A DNA stretch of 64,000 nt. Origin: Methylovulum sp. (GTDB lineage Bacteria; Pseudomonadota; Gammaproteobacteria; Methylococcales; Methylomonadaceae). A program made the translations under genes and the position numbers. The stretch covers positions 1 to 64,000 of the forward strand of contig JAQTQZ010000004.1 in NCBI GenBank assembly GCA_028712695.1. The letters run 5' to 3'. Shown one piece after another: positions 16,256 to 25,500 of this stretch. Numbering within the stretch: the first letter of the stretch is position 1; every line of letters begins with the position of its first letter. Under the pieces are notes generated by a model. That model ran no database searches and was not told where the DNA came from. It saw only the letters and a program-made list of their open reading frames with translations.

Positions 16256-16665
16256 GCCGGATTTTCGGCGCTGTCGAGTTCCGCTAAAAATTGGCAGACC
16301 CAACCCTCAACACGCGGCAAACAGCGGTTTAAAGCCGCGCGTTTTGATGGGATGGCAAAAAAATCCGGTTCGTGCAAATAAGGATTGCCCATTCTTCCCA
16401 CGTCCAGGGCATCGTGGCTCAAATCAACAATACGCCCGCCGATAAGGTTGTATTGGTGTTCATAATGACCACAGATTGAACCACCGAAAACCTGGTTCAT
16501 GAACAGGCTACCATACTTGCATGAGCCGGAAAGGTCGGCGGGCGGCGTAATATCCCGCTCAGCGGCCTGCTCGCACCATTTGCGGAACACAAACACCTTG
16601 GCCAGCGCAAAACTCTCGTAGGAATAAGCCCGTTGCGCCTTCCGCTCTACCGTCCAATCGTTCAT
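16252..16665 (-). CDS. Putative transglutaminase-like (Cys-His-Asp) protein, 137 aa
   Basis: A 137-residue soluble protein. A possible papain-fold triad is visible: Cys49 in G-S-C-K-Y-G-S-L-F, His67/His70 in G-H-Y-E-H-Q-Y-N, and Asp81 in I-V-D-L-S; the H-x-Y-N then D-L-S spacing is typical of small transglutaminase-like proteins. I do not recognise a named family. Its ATG overlaps the stop of the nitroreductase gene upstream (ATGA), so the two are translationally coupled. It converges on rnfH with a 4-bp overlap, leaving no room for a terminator. Confidence 0.7.
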   Translation of the reverse strand: MNDWTVERKAQRAYSYESFALAKVFVFRKWCEQAAERDITPPADLSGSCKYGSLFMNQVFGGSICGHYEHQYNLIGGRIVDLSHDALDVGRMGNPYLHEPDFFAIPSKRAALNRCLPRVEGWVCQFLAELDSAENPA

Positions 16666-18263
16666 TGCTGTTGTCCTTGCGCCTGCAAATGGCTGTATGC
16701 CGGAAACGTCTGCAAGCGGCTGTCTTCCAGCGGTTTGCCAACGGTGAAATGGTACAGGCTCTGGAATGTATCATCCTTGATGCCCAAAATCTCATGCACG
16801 CTGTCGTCAAAATAACAGCCGATGCCGGTACCGCGTACCCCTGCCGCTTCGGCTTCCAAGTACAGCACTTGCCCAATCAGGCCGCATTCCCAAAATAAGC
16901 GCCGATACCGCCACGGTTCGGCTTCGATAGTCGTCTGAAACTCGGCGACCATCGCCAGACTGAACGCGCTGTCACTGGCAATCGGCTGGTGGCACGACAG
17001 GGTTTTGGCAATCACTTTCAAATCACCGTCATACAAATGATAAAACGGCAATGACCCGTGGTGTTTTTGCCAGCCGAACAGCGCCGATGTCGCCGCTTGT
17101 AACGGTTTTAGAGCCGCCTCATCGCGCAGCAACGCATAAAGGCCGGGCGTCACCCCTTCGACACGATGCACAAAAATGAACAAATGCACCTTAGGCGCCG
17201 ACGGCCAGAATGCAAACGTGGCGGCGCTGGGCAATACGGCACTGAGCATCCGGTAAAAATCGGCGCTGGGCAAAGCGGGCATTTTACCGTCAAATTGCTG
17301 TGCGCTACGGCGCTGGCGGATGATTTGCGCCGCACTGCGTTGGCAAGCGGAAGGCAACGGCGGTTGCGCTGCGGTTTGCCACAGCACTTCGTGGGTGAGC
17401 GGTTTGTGGGCGGCCTCGGCAACCTCGTCTATCACGGGCCAATGGTACAAGTGATATGCCCGCAAACTATCCGCCTTGCCAGACCATGTCGCAGAAGGCA
17501 ACTGCTCCAATAGCGTTGGGTAAGGCACTGGTGCGAGGCTGGCTGTACGGATGCGGCACAACACATCAGGCGCTTCATCCTCGCGTTTTTTAAAATCGCC
17601 GGAGCGGTCTAAGCCCAGTAATTTGGCGATTTCTTCATCCCCCGCTTCAACTAAAATATCCACCGACCAGCCCAAGGTCGCCGCCGCATAACGCAACGCC
17701 CCCAGCGCGTGGCCTATATCATGCTGGCAGTAACGGAAGGCCCGCTCGCCATATTTCCACGCCTCCCGCCAATGCACGGACGACAAGGCAATGAACAGCC
17801 CCGCTTCAGAGGATGATCCGGCAAATTGGCAACGTTGTTCCAAGCGGTGGTCGTGGCTGACATAGTGGTGGACGCCGGACACCAGAAAATCTTGGCCAAT
17901 ACTGATCACATAAGCTTCAGTCGGATGCAAATTGCCGCTGGACGGGTTGCAGCGCAACGCCCAACGGCTAGGGCCGAATTGTTTCCATGCCGACAATCCG
18001 AACGCCAATTCCAACAACAAACCTACATTAGCATTGTCCAATGGCTGCGGCGCAATGCTTTCCGGCTGGTCAAGGTCGGTGAACAACACCGGCAAATCCC
18101 GGCCTGGCGCTGGCAACGGCGACACCGCACAACCGGAAAAGCGCCGGAACGGATCGGGCTGGTCTTCCCAGTCAAGGGTCTCCGGGCCTTTGGCGTAACG
18201 TTGTAGGGTGTGTTTGGTGCGTTGGTGGTAGCTTAGGATAGCTGGGGTCTTTGGGTTCATCAA
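16662..18263 (-). CDS. Tandem SagB/nitroreductase-fold protein
   Basis: A 533-residue protein with two nitroreductase-like halves. The first (about 85-260) has the SagB-type motif R-C-N-P-S-S-G-N-L-H-P-T-E-A-Y-V-I that binds FMN phosphate. The second (about 310-520) starts with I-I-R-Q-R-R-S-A-Q-Q-F-D and ends with a G-L-I-G-Q-V-L-Y-L-E-A-E-A-A-G-V-R-G-T-G-I-G motif. SagB enzymes oxidise azolines in peptide maturation, but no YcaO or precursor gene is here. It lies between a NifZ-like gene and the coupled transglutaminase-like gene, within the nif region, suggesting redox chemistry linked to nitrogen fixation. Substrate unknown. Confidence 0.85.
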   Translation of the reverse strand: MMNPKTPAILSYHQRTKHTLQRYAKGPETLDWEDQPDPFRRFSGCAVSPLPAPGRDLPVLFTDLDQPESIAPQPLDNANVGLLLELAFGLSAWKQFGPSRWALRCNPSSGNLHPTEAYVISIGQDFLVSGVHHYVSHDHRLEQRCQFAGSSSEAGLFIALSSVHWREAWKYGERAFRYCQHDIGHALGALRYAAATLGWSVDILVEAGDEEIAKLLGLDRSGDFKKREDEAPDVLCRIRTASLAPVPYPTLLEQLPSATWSGKADSLRAYHLYHWPVIDEVAEAAHKPLTHEVLWQTAAQPPLPSACQRSAAQIIRQRRSAQQFDGKMPALPSADFYRMLSAVLPSAATFAFWPSAPKVHLFIFVHRVEGVTPGLYALLRDEAALKPLQAATSALFGWQKHHGSLPFYHLYDGDLKVIAKTLSCHQPIASDSAFSLAMVAEFQTTIEAEPWRYRRLFWECGLIGQVLYLEAEAAGVRGTGIGCYFDDSVHEILGIKDDTFQSLYHFTVGKPLEDSRLQTFPAYSHLQAQGQQQ

Positions 18264-18321
18264 ATCACCATTTTGGTTAAGGGGCTTAACACATTAGATT
18301 GTAGGCCGAAACGCCTAACCG

Positions 18322-18585
18322 TCAATTCACCAACCTTGGCTCCACCATTAAATCCTCCACCCAACAACCAACCGGATTGCCTAGGTTCATCTCCTTATCT
18401 TCAAAACGTACTAAATAAACACTGCGCTCTGGTTGCTCTTCAATATGCCCTATTAACGTGATTACGCCGCGTGTGCCTAATTCCGCCAATATTTCACCCT
18501 CGCTTCCGCCAGGTATGGAGCCGTCATCGGTCAACGTGGTGGCAGCGTAAACTATATCGCCTATATCCAAATCTTCTACTCTCAT
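18322..18585 (-). CDS. nifZ: NifZ-like protein (short form)
   Basis: From the ATG at 18585 (AGGAGA upstream) the protein has 87 residues: G-D-I-V near 8-11, N/D-D-G-S-I-P-G around 20-25, G-T-R-G-V, V-Y-L-V-R-F-E and a V-G-C-W-V-E-D-L end. These follow the order of conserved blocks in NifZ (a P-cluster maturation factor of MoFe protein), but full-length NifZ of Azotobacter is longer, so this is a minimal form or a paralogue. An in-frame ATG at 18702 would add 39 non-homologous residues and overrun the NifA site. It is 58 bp upstream of the nitroreductase gene and probably cotranscribed with it. Confidence 0.72.
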   Translation of the reverse strand: MRVEDLDIGDIVYAATTLTDDGSIPGGSEGEILAELGTRGVITLIGHIEEQPERSVYLVRFEDKEMNLGNPVGCWVEDLMVEPRLVN

Positions 18586-18614
18586 TTTCTTCTCCTCATC
18601 AGGGCGGGTGATTT

Positions 18615-18630
18615 TGTAGGGTTTCCGACA
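18615..18630. promoter_or_regulatory. NifA upstream activator site for iscA-nifU-nifS
   Basis: TGTAGGGTTTCCGACA is a perfect TGT-N10-ACA, nearly identical to the rnf site and also 113 bp from its -24 GG. It lies 30 bp upstream of the divergent NifZ-like gene and could serve both sides, but I find no GG-N10-GC promoter facing nifZ. Confidence 0.88.
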
Positions 18631-18696
18631 AAACCAGGTTGTTTGTTTGTTTGTCAGTTTTGCAACACTGGGTAAAACAGATTGTTGTTTTTTATT

Positions 18697-18709
18697 AATC
18701 AATTACTTA
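18697..18709 (+). promoter_or_regulatory. IHF-type site between NifA site and sigma54 promoter
   Basis: AATCAATTACTTA fits WATCAA-N4-TTR exactly. It lies between the activator site and the promoter, where IHF bends DNA at nif promoters. Confidence 0.65.
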
Positions 18710-18725
18710 CAAAAATATCAACAGT

Positions 18726-18743
18726 CTGGCACACAGGTTGCTT
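18726..18743 (+). promoter_or_regulatory. Sigma54 promoter of iscA-nifU-nifS
   Basis: CTGGCACACAGGTTGCTT is an almost ideal -24/-12 promoter (TGGCAC ... TTGC) with GG at 18728-18729 and GC at 18740-18741. Transcription should start near 18753; CAGGAG precedes the GTG at 18787. Confidence 0.93.
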
Positions 18744-18786
18744 TATTTGATTACAAGAACGATGCCAAACTTTTCAGGAGACTCTT

Positions 18787-19143
18787 GTGATTACCTTAAC
18801 AGAAAAAGCTATTAACGCTGTCGGCCGCTTTATCGCCAGTTCGGAAACACCCTCGGCGGGTCTTCGTATTGAAGTCACGGATGGGGGCTGTTCGGGATAC
18901 CAATACGGATTGAAGCTAGAATCCGCCAACACCCCAGAAGATACAGTCATTGATTGCGGCACCGTAAAAGTGTTTGTCGATCCGGTCAGTATGCCAATGC
19001 TTGATGGCATGAATATCGACTTTCTCGATAGCATAGACGGTTCGGGATTTAAGTTCACTAACCCGAATGCGGCGAAAAGCTGCGCCTGTGGGTCATCCTT
19101 TAATCCTAACCCTAGCGGGACGGGAACCAAAACCTGTTCGTAA
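18787..19143 (+). CDS. iscA: nif-type IscA, A-type Fe-S carrier protein
   Basis: A 118-residue A-type carrier that takes Fe-S clusters from a scaffold to apo-proteins. The three conserved cysteines are present: C35 in D-G-G-C-S-G-Y, and C99 and C101 in S-C-A-C-G. It is slightly longer than housekeeping IscA, as for the IscA-nif of Azotobacter. It starts at GTG with CAGGAG upstream and directly follows the sigma54 promoter, in front of nifU. A REP-like palindrome lies after its stop. Confidence 0.95.
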   Translation: MITLTEKAINAVGRFIASSETPSAGLRIEVTDGGCSGYQYGLKLESANTPEDTVIDCGTVKVFVDPVSMPMLDGMNIDFLDSIDGSGFKFTNPNAAKSCACGSSFNPNPSGTGTKTCS

Positions 19144-19219
19144 TGTAGGTTGGGGTGAGAAACCCCAACGATACAGCATCATCGATTTTGTTGGGGTTCC
19201 TGTCGTCCCCCAACCTACC
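19144..19219. repeat. REP-like palindrome between iscA and nifU
   Basis: The outer parts GTAGGTTGGGG (19145) and CCCCAACCTAC (19208-19218) pair, as do inner AACCCCAAC (~19161) and GTTGGGGTT (~19190), giving a nested dyad. It is the same GTAGG-type design as the two in rnf. Confidence 0.8.
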
Positions 19220-19240
19220 AATCCATTCGAGGAACCAGCC

Positions 19241-20140
19241 ATGTGGGACTATTCAGACAAAGTAAAAGAACATTTTTTTAATCCGAAAAACGCCGGTGCA
19301 GTGGTCGATGCCAATGCCACAGGTGAAGTCGGTTCCATCAGCTGCGGCGATGCCTTGCGCTTGACCTTAAAAGTCGAAGAGACAACTGAAATTATTCTTG
19401 AAGCGGGCTTCCAAACCTTTGGTTGTGGTTCGGCGATTGCGTCCTCATCGGTACTGACCGAAATCATCAAAGGCATGACCATCGATGAAGCGTTAAAAGT
19501 GACCAATCAAGACATTGCCGACCATCTGGAAGGCTTGCCGCCAGAAAAAATGCACTGTTCCGTGATGGGACGTGAGGCACTGCAAGCGGCGATTGCCAAT
19601 TATCGCGGCGAAGAATGGGTGGACGATCATGAAGAAGGCGCGTTGATCTGCAAATGCTTTGCGATTGATGCCGTGATGATTGAAGAAATGGTTTGGGCCA
19701 ATAAATTGCGCACCGTTGAAGATGTGACCAACTTCACTAAAGCCGGTGGCGGTTGCGCGTCATGTCATGAAGATATCGAAGCCATTCTGGAAAAAGTGTT
19801 GGCGGAAAAGGGCGAGAAATTTGACCCTGAAGCAGCCCCTGCTGTTGCCAAACCTGCCGTTGCCGAAGTAAAAGCACCGATGACCAATTTGCAACGCATC
19901 AAAAAAATCGAGCAAGTGCTGGAATCGTTGCGGCCTGCGCTGATGGCGGACGGCGGCGATGTCGAATTGGTCGAAGTCATCGGTAACACCGCTTACGTCA
20001 ACATGACTGGCGCGTGCAACGGCTGCCAGATGGCGGCAATGACCGTCGCCGGTATCCAACAACGGCTGATGGAAGTGATGGGCGAATTTATTAAAGTCGT
20101 CCCCGCTTCGGAAATGTCCAAACTTGTGAACATTGCATAG
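19241..20140 (+). CDS. nifU: NifU, modular Fe-S cluster scaffold for nitrogenase
   Basis: A 299-residue three-domain scaffold. The N-terminal IscU-like domain has cysteines at 35, 62 and 106, exactly the positions of Azotobacter NifU. The central [2Fe-2S] domain has C-K-C followed by G-G-G-C-A-S-C, and the C-terminal Nfu domain has C-N-G-C. It receives sulfur from NifS and supplies [4Fe-4S] clusters to nitrogenase components. The ATG at 19241 (GAGGAA upstream) gives the standard M-W-D-Y-S start; an ORF extending upstream of this is only the read-through of the iscA-nifU gap. Confidence 0.98.
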   Translation: MWDYSDKVKEHFFNPKNAGAVVDANATGEVGSISCGDALRLTLKVEETTEIILEAGFQTFGCGSAIASSSVLTEIIKGMTIDEALKVTNQDIADHLEGLPPEKMHCSVMGREALQAAIANYRGEEWVDDHEEGALICKCFAIDAVMIEEMVWANKLRTVEDVTNFTKAGGGCASCHEDIEAILEKVLAEKGEKFDPEAAPAVAKPAVAEVKAPMTNLQRIKKIEQVLESLRPALMADGGDVELVEVIGNTAYVNMTGACNGCQMAAMTVAGIQQRLMEVMGEFIKVVPASEMSKLVNIA

Positions 20141-20150
20141 GAATTCAGCC

Positions 20151-21359
20151 ATGACCGACATTTATCTGGACAACAATGCCACCACCAAGGTGGATCGGGC
20201 AGTGGTCGATATGATGATCCCGTACTTTCTTGAACAGTACGGCAACCCGTCGTCTATACACAAATTTGCCGACGGTGTCGCCAAAGGGATCAAGACTGCA
20301 CGCCAACAAGTGCAAAGCCTGATCGGCTGCGAGCATGATTCGGAAATCATTTTCACGTCCTGCGGCACCGAGTCCAATTCAACGGCGATCCTTTCCGCAG
20401 TCAAAGCCCAGCCGAACAAGAAAGAAATCATCACCACCACGGTCGAGCATCCGGCGATTTTAAGCCTGTGCGAAGCTTTGGAAAAAGACGGCTACACCAT
20501 CCACCGGATGCCAGTGGACAAAGTCGGTCGCTTAAATTTGGATGCTTACAAAAAATTGCTGTCCGACCAAGTCGCTATCGTCTCGGTCATGTGGGCAAAT
20601 AACGAAACCGGCACACTTTTCCCAGTCGTCGAAATGGCGGAAATGGCGAATGCAGCTGGCGTAATGTTCCACACCGATGCCGTGCAAGCGGTCGGCAAAA
20701 TCCCAATGATGTTGCAGGATACTAAAATCGATATGCTGTCATTGTCAGGCCATAAATTGCATGCGCCCAAAGGCATTGGTGTGCTGTATCTGCGCCGTGG
20801 CACCCGCTACCGTCCGTTATTGCGCGGTGGCCATCAAGAACGCGGACGCCGTGCCGGCACCGAAAACACCGCATCCATCGTCGGTTTGGGCAAGGCGTGC
20901 GAGTTGGCCTTGGAACATATCGAATACGAAAACACCCACGTCAAAGCCATGCGTGACCGTCTGGAACGCGGCATTACCGAACAGATCCCGCATTGTTTTG
21001 TCACCGGCGACATGTACAACCGCTTGCCGAACACCACGGACATTGCGTTTGAATATATTGAAGGCGAAGCCATTTTGATGTTGCTGAACAAAGCGGGGAT
21101 TGCCGCGTCCAGCGGTTCGGCGTGTACTTCCGGTTCGTTGGAGCCATCACACGTCATGCGGGCAATGGACATCCCCTACACCGCCGCGCACGGCACGATT
21201 AGGTTCTCGTTCTCACGTTATAACTCAATGCATGAAGTGGACGAAGTGCTGAAAGTGATGCCGGGGGTCGTGGCCACCTTACGCAAACTGTCGCCCTATT
21301 GGGACGGAAATGGGCCGGTGGCCAATCCTGAAGAGGCATTTAAACCCACCTATGCTTAA
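20151..21359 (+). CDS. nifS: NifS, cysteine desulfurase
   Basis: A 402-residue PLP enzyme that removes sulfur from cysteine for Fe-S assembly on NifU. Lys202 in S-G-H-K-L-H is the Schiff-base lysine and Cys325 in S-G-S-A-C-T-S-G carries the persulfide; both match the numbering of Azotobacter NifS. ATG 20151 follows nifU by 10 bp; an in-frame ATG 18 nt earlier overlaps nifU. A strong terminator follows at 21440, closing the operon. Confidence 0.98.
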   Translation: MTDIYLDNNATTKVDRAVVDMMIPYFLEQYGNPSSIHKFADGVAKGIKTARQQVQSLIGCEHDSEIIFTSCGTESNSTAILSAVKAQPNKKEIITTTVEHPAILSLCEALEKDGYTIHRMPVDKVGRLNLDAYKKLLSDQVAIVSVMWANNETGTLFPVVEMAEMANAAGVMFHTDAVQAVGKIPMMLQDTKIDMLSLSGHKLHAPKGIGVLYLRRGTRYRPLLRGGHQERGRRAGTENTASIVGLGKACELALEHIEYENTHVKAMRDRLERGITEQIPHCFVTGDMYNRLPNTTDIAFEYIEGEAILMLLNKAGIAASSGSACTSGSLEPSHVMRAMDIPYTAAHGTIRFSFSRYNSMHEVDEVLKVMPGVVATLRKLSPYWDGNGPVANPEEAFKPTYA

Positions 21360-21439
21360 TTATAGGTTTCGGCTGTAGCCAGCGGCATAAAAGGCTTTCC
21401 GGCATTTCACCGAGATTCCGGAAATACCAATGTCCTTAA

Positions 21440-21478
21440 GCCCTTGCAGATTTTAAAAATCTGCAAGGGCTTTTTATT
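21440..21478 (+). terminator. Rho-independent terminator after nifS
   Basis: A GCCCTTGCAGATTT stem pairs with its complement, ending at 21470, followed by TTTTTATT. The rest of 21360-21697 shows no gene; A+T-rich sequence at 21590-21650 could hold a promoter for the next gene. Confidence 0.92.
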
Positions 21479-21697
21479 GTTACCAGAGATACTAGCGCGC
21501 ATTCGTAGCGTTCCCATTGCACCCTATAACGGGTGATTTCCCTTATCATAAGCTGGTCGGCGTCGCGTTAAACTTCATAGTGCAATTTAGCTGCCAATAC
21601 CTAATTTCTAGGAATGTGGATTAGGCGCAATCTTTTTTTTGTTTTAATATTCCAATGTGCAAGCGCTGTTTTTATCACTGCTCATCAAGGTGTAATA

Positions 21698-22294
21698 ATG
21701 ACTAAATTTTGGTTGGCAATATTTTTCTCGGTACTGATATGGTCAGCGGTTAATCCAAAAGATCAGCTGACTTGGTTGCTGGAAGTCGCACCTGCGCTCA
21801 TCGGTTTTGCTGTGATGGTGATCACTCGCCCACACTTTCAATTGACGCGTCTGACTTATGGGCTGATCCTGATCCTTAGCATTATCCTAATGATAGGTGG
21901 ACATTACACGTATGCCGAAGAACCGCTATTCAACTGGATAAAGGAAGCATTTGCTCTGGAACGTAATAATTACGACAAACTGGGGCATTTTTTCCAAGGT
22001 TTTGTGCCAGCTATAATTACCAGGGAAATCATTATTAGAAATAAGGTTGTGAATGGCCGTGCGTGGCTTAATTTTTTAGTTGTTTGTGTTTGCTTGGCAA
22101 TTAGTGCCTTATACGAGCTGATTGAATGGTGTGCTGCATTGGTCAGTAAACAAGCCACCGAGGCTTTTTTAGGCACCCAGGGCTATGTGTGGGATACCCA
22201 GTCAGATATGGCTTACGCGCTATTGGGCGCAATAGTGGCGCTGCTTACTTTAAGCCGATTCCATGACAAACAAATTGGCGAGTTAGCAACGTAG
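21698..22294 (+). CDS. DUF2238 (YjdF-like) membrane protein
   Basis: A 198-residue integral membrane protein with about six hydrophobic segments. The motif Y-D-K-L-G-H-F-F-Q-G-F near residue 93 and the later Y-E-L-I-E-W, then G-T-Q-G-Y-V-W-D-T-Q-S-D-M, are DUF2238/YjdF signatures. The function is unknown. I start at ATG 21698, preceded by AAGGTG, because this gives the family's usual ~200 residues; an upstream ATG at 21614 would add 28 hydrophobic residues. It seems to be transcribed alone, between the nifS terminator and the glycan cluster. Confidence 0.85.
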   Translation: MTKFWLAIFFSVLIWSAVNPKDQLTWLLEVAPALIGFAVMVITRPHFQLTRLTYGLILILSIILMIGGHYTYAEEPLFNWIKEAFALERNNYDKLGHFFQGFVPAIITREIIIRNKVVNGRAWLNFLVVCVCLAISALYELIEWCAALVSKQATEAFLGTQGYVWDTQSDMAYALLGAIVALLTLSRFHDKQIGELAT

Positions 22295-22386
22295 CTATAA
22301 ACCCTCTTTGGATATTAACCTACCTATCCGTCGGCAACTGACTCTACAGCTTAACTCGATTTTGAGCCATCTTATTCCTAGGTGGC

Positions 22387-22413
22387 ACGGCTCATTATGC
22401 AATGATGAGCCGT
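22387..22413. repeat. Short inverted repeat upstream of the glycan cluster
   Basis: ACGGCTCAT and ATGAGCCGT form 9-bp arms around a 9-bp loop in the 280-bp gap before the glycosyltransferase. About 60 bp further on, TGGTATGAT (22466-22474) looks like an extended -10 element that could start the cluster transcript, without a clear -35. Confidence 0.45.
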
Positions 22414-22574
22414 ATCAAAGCCCTCCGGTGAATCCTTACCTGCCACTGCATAAGCCTATGGGTTGTGGTATGATGCCCCGTGCTCTATGCAAATTGGTGT
22501 TGCCACCGTTTGCCTAAATTGATTGGCTTTAAGCCTTATTTGACCAAAAAAATCAAACAGTTGGCGGTTTTGAA

Positions 22575-25500
22575 ATGAGAAGCTTGTTTTTATCATGTAA
22601 TGGATTCTTCAATACAGCAGTTGTACAAAAAAAATGGCTTAGCGAAGGCAATGGACTCGATCTATTAATTGACGGCGATTTTTTACGCACACTTGACACA
22701 TCAGCTGTTAGCCAGCAGCCTCTGCTGACCAACATCAATCAAATTTGCGATGCAGGTTTTGAATTGGCAACCCCTTATTGGTTATACAATAAAAGCCCAG
22801 AAAACGGGGCCAGTTCTGGCATAGATTTAAATGAAAAATGGTCTTTGTATAATGGGCATACCTTCTACCTGCATCAAAGTGCAGGTTTCAATATCCCTGT
22901 TGAATTAGTCTACCAAGATCCTGTAGTTGGTGAATTCCTTCCTGTAAAAGGCAAAGAATGCTACCAAATCACGGGCAGTTTTGGCCTCCATCGGTGCCAA
23001 GGTGCTTTTGTCGTTGAATTTTATGATAAACAACGAAAACTAGTGCAACGCTACGAAAAAAACCTATTTGAAGGCAAATTAGGCGGTCAAGTACTCGAAG
23101 ACTACTTGACTATTTCGGACATTATTGAAACCCCCGGCAATGCGGTTTTTACCCGCTTGGTAATAAAGAAGTTTCCAGCGAAAGCCGGTGAGGCCGACAG
23201 TTTTTTATTTTTCACCTGCCCGCTTTTCGCCCAAGTGCCAGCAGCTACTGCAAGCTTATTAAAATGGGCAAAATCACCGGTTGGCACTGAAGAATGGAAA
23301 TTGTTGCGCGGACTCGATTTAAGCCAGTTTACCCGTATCGAGTTTGATTTACCTGAACAGGCATACAATGGGCAACCCCATACAATCGGGGTGATTGAAC
23401 GTGACAGCGGCTTGGTTGCTCAAGGTTCACCAAAAACATTTTCCTATGGGCTTAATATTGACGGGCAATTGGAATGTCTAAAAGATTCACGCGCTATTGG
23501 TTGGGTTTCGGAGCCCAATCTACAGGTCAATTTATATGTAGAAGGGCAATCCGTTGCAAATACAATCTCGGCCACAGCCAATAGCAAGGCTGACGGGCAA
23601 TTTCGATTTTCCATAGCATTACCTAATCAATTTCTTGATGGCCGCCCGCATCGTATTGAAGCAAAAGTCCATCCATCCGGAAAGAGCATAGGCCAACTCG
23701 CAGAAATTACGCCTTATCAGGTGGTCGCTTGGGATACGCTGCAAAAATATGCAGGCAAACCGTTGCCGGCAAAGCTCTCACCCGCCGCCGCTTACCGTTA
23801 CGATTCGATGCGTGCTTCATTAGTGGCCTTATCAGAAGCAACCAAACATAAAACAGGGAAAGACCTTGCAGACATTGTCAAGCGGACTGCCCGGTTGGGC
23901 GCACTACATGAACAATTAGTCGCCGGTTTTGAAAAAATCCGTATCTATGAGCCGTTAACCTTCCCTTTTGTAGAAGCACCAGATGTCAGTATTGTCGTTC
24001 CTGTACATAATAAGTTTTCGGTCACCTATTACTGTCTGACTGCCTTATTATTCGCTTATAACCATGCAAATTTTGAGGTAATTTTGGTTGATGATGGTTC
24101 TAGTGATGAGACCACGACCATTCCAGAGCGGATTGACGGTATTGTTTATCTACGCAATGAAACTTCGCAAGGCTTTATCCGTAGCTGTAATCGTGGTGCT
24201 AGCGTTGCCCGGGGACAATATGTCGTCATGCTTAATAATGACACTGAGCCAACCACCCGCTGGTTGGATGAGCTGATCTTTACTTTTGGGCAATATGCCA
24301 ATGTAGGCTTGGCGGGCTCCAAGCTATTGTATCCGGATGGTAAGTTACAAGAAGCCGGCGGTATCGTCTGGAACAATGGCAATCCTTGGAACTATGGGCG
24401 TGGCGGCAATCCACACGAACCACGATTCAATTATACCCGGCAAGCCGATTACCTATCCGGTGCGGCTATCATGCTCCCTAAACACCTGTGGGATGAAGTC
24501 GGCGGTTTTAGTGAAACATATTGCCCTGCGTATTTTGAAGACACCGACTTGGCATTTAAAGTACGCGCCGCAGGCTATAAAACCGTTTACGTCCCGCTTT
24601 CTGTTGTTTACCACTTTGAAGGGATCAGCAGTGGCACCAACGTGGCCTCCGGCACAAAACGCTATCAGGAAATCAACCGCCCAAAATTCAAACAGAAATG
24701 GATACATGACTGCCAATTTAATGGTGAAGAAGGCAAAGATGTTGATCTTAATAAAGATCGCGGCATTACCCGCCGCGCCCTTGTCATTGATTATCAGACA
24801 CCGCGGCCCGATATAGATGCGGGCAGTTATGCCGCTATCCAGGAAATGCGCCTGTTGCAATCGCTAGGTTTTAAAGTGACTTTTGTGCCAGAAAATTTGG
24901 CCTATCTTGGCCAATATACGGAATTCTTGCAACGGCTTGGCATTGAAACCATCTGCGCGCCCTTCGCTTCCACAATGCAGGAATTCTTGGAAAAACGCGG
25001 TAATGAATTCGATGTGGTGTATATCACCCGTTATTATGTCGCCAAAAACAACTTGAATTTAGTGCGCCAGTACGCACCTCAGGCAAAAGTATTATTCTGC
25101 AATGCGGACTTGCACTTTTTGAGGGAATTGCGGGATGGTATCGAGCAAAATAATCAGGCTATGATTGACCGCGCCTGCGCCATCCGTGATGAAGAATTGG
25201 CTATCATGCGCCGTGTGGACGTAACGCTGTCGTATAACACGATTGAGCATGCCGTCATTCTTTCGCACAATTCAAATGACACAAAGGTTGTCACCTGCCC
25301 TTGGGTCGTTGATATTACCGCTAACCCGCCTAAATTTTCCGACCGCTCAGATATTGCCTTCCTTGGTGGTTTCGGCCATCCACCCAACAAAGCGGCCGTG
25401 CTGTTTTTCGTCAATCACGTCATGCCGATTTTGCATCACCAATTGCCTGAAGCAAAATTTCGTATTTATGGCAGTAACGTGCCGGAAGACATTGAAAAAC

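Noticed and set aside
18586-18740. Sigma54 promoter facing the NifZ-like gene
   Set aside because: No GC-N10-CC (minus-strand -12/-24) pattern with matching flanks is found between the gene and the iscA promoter.
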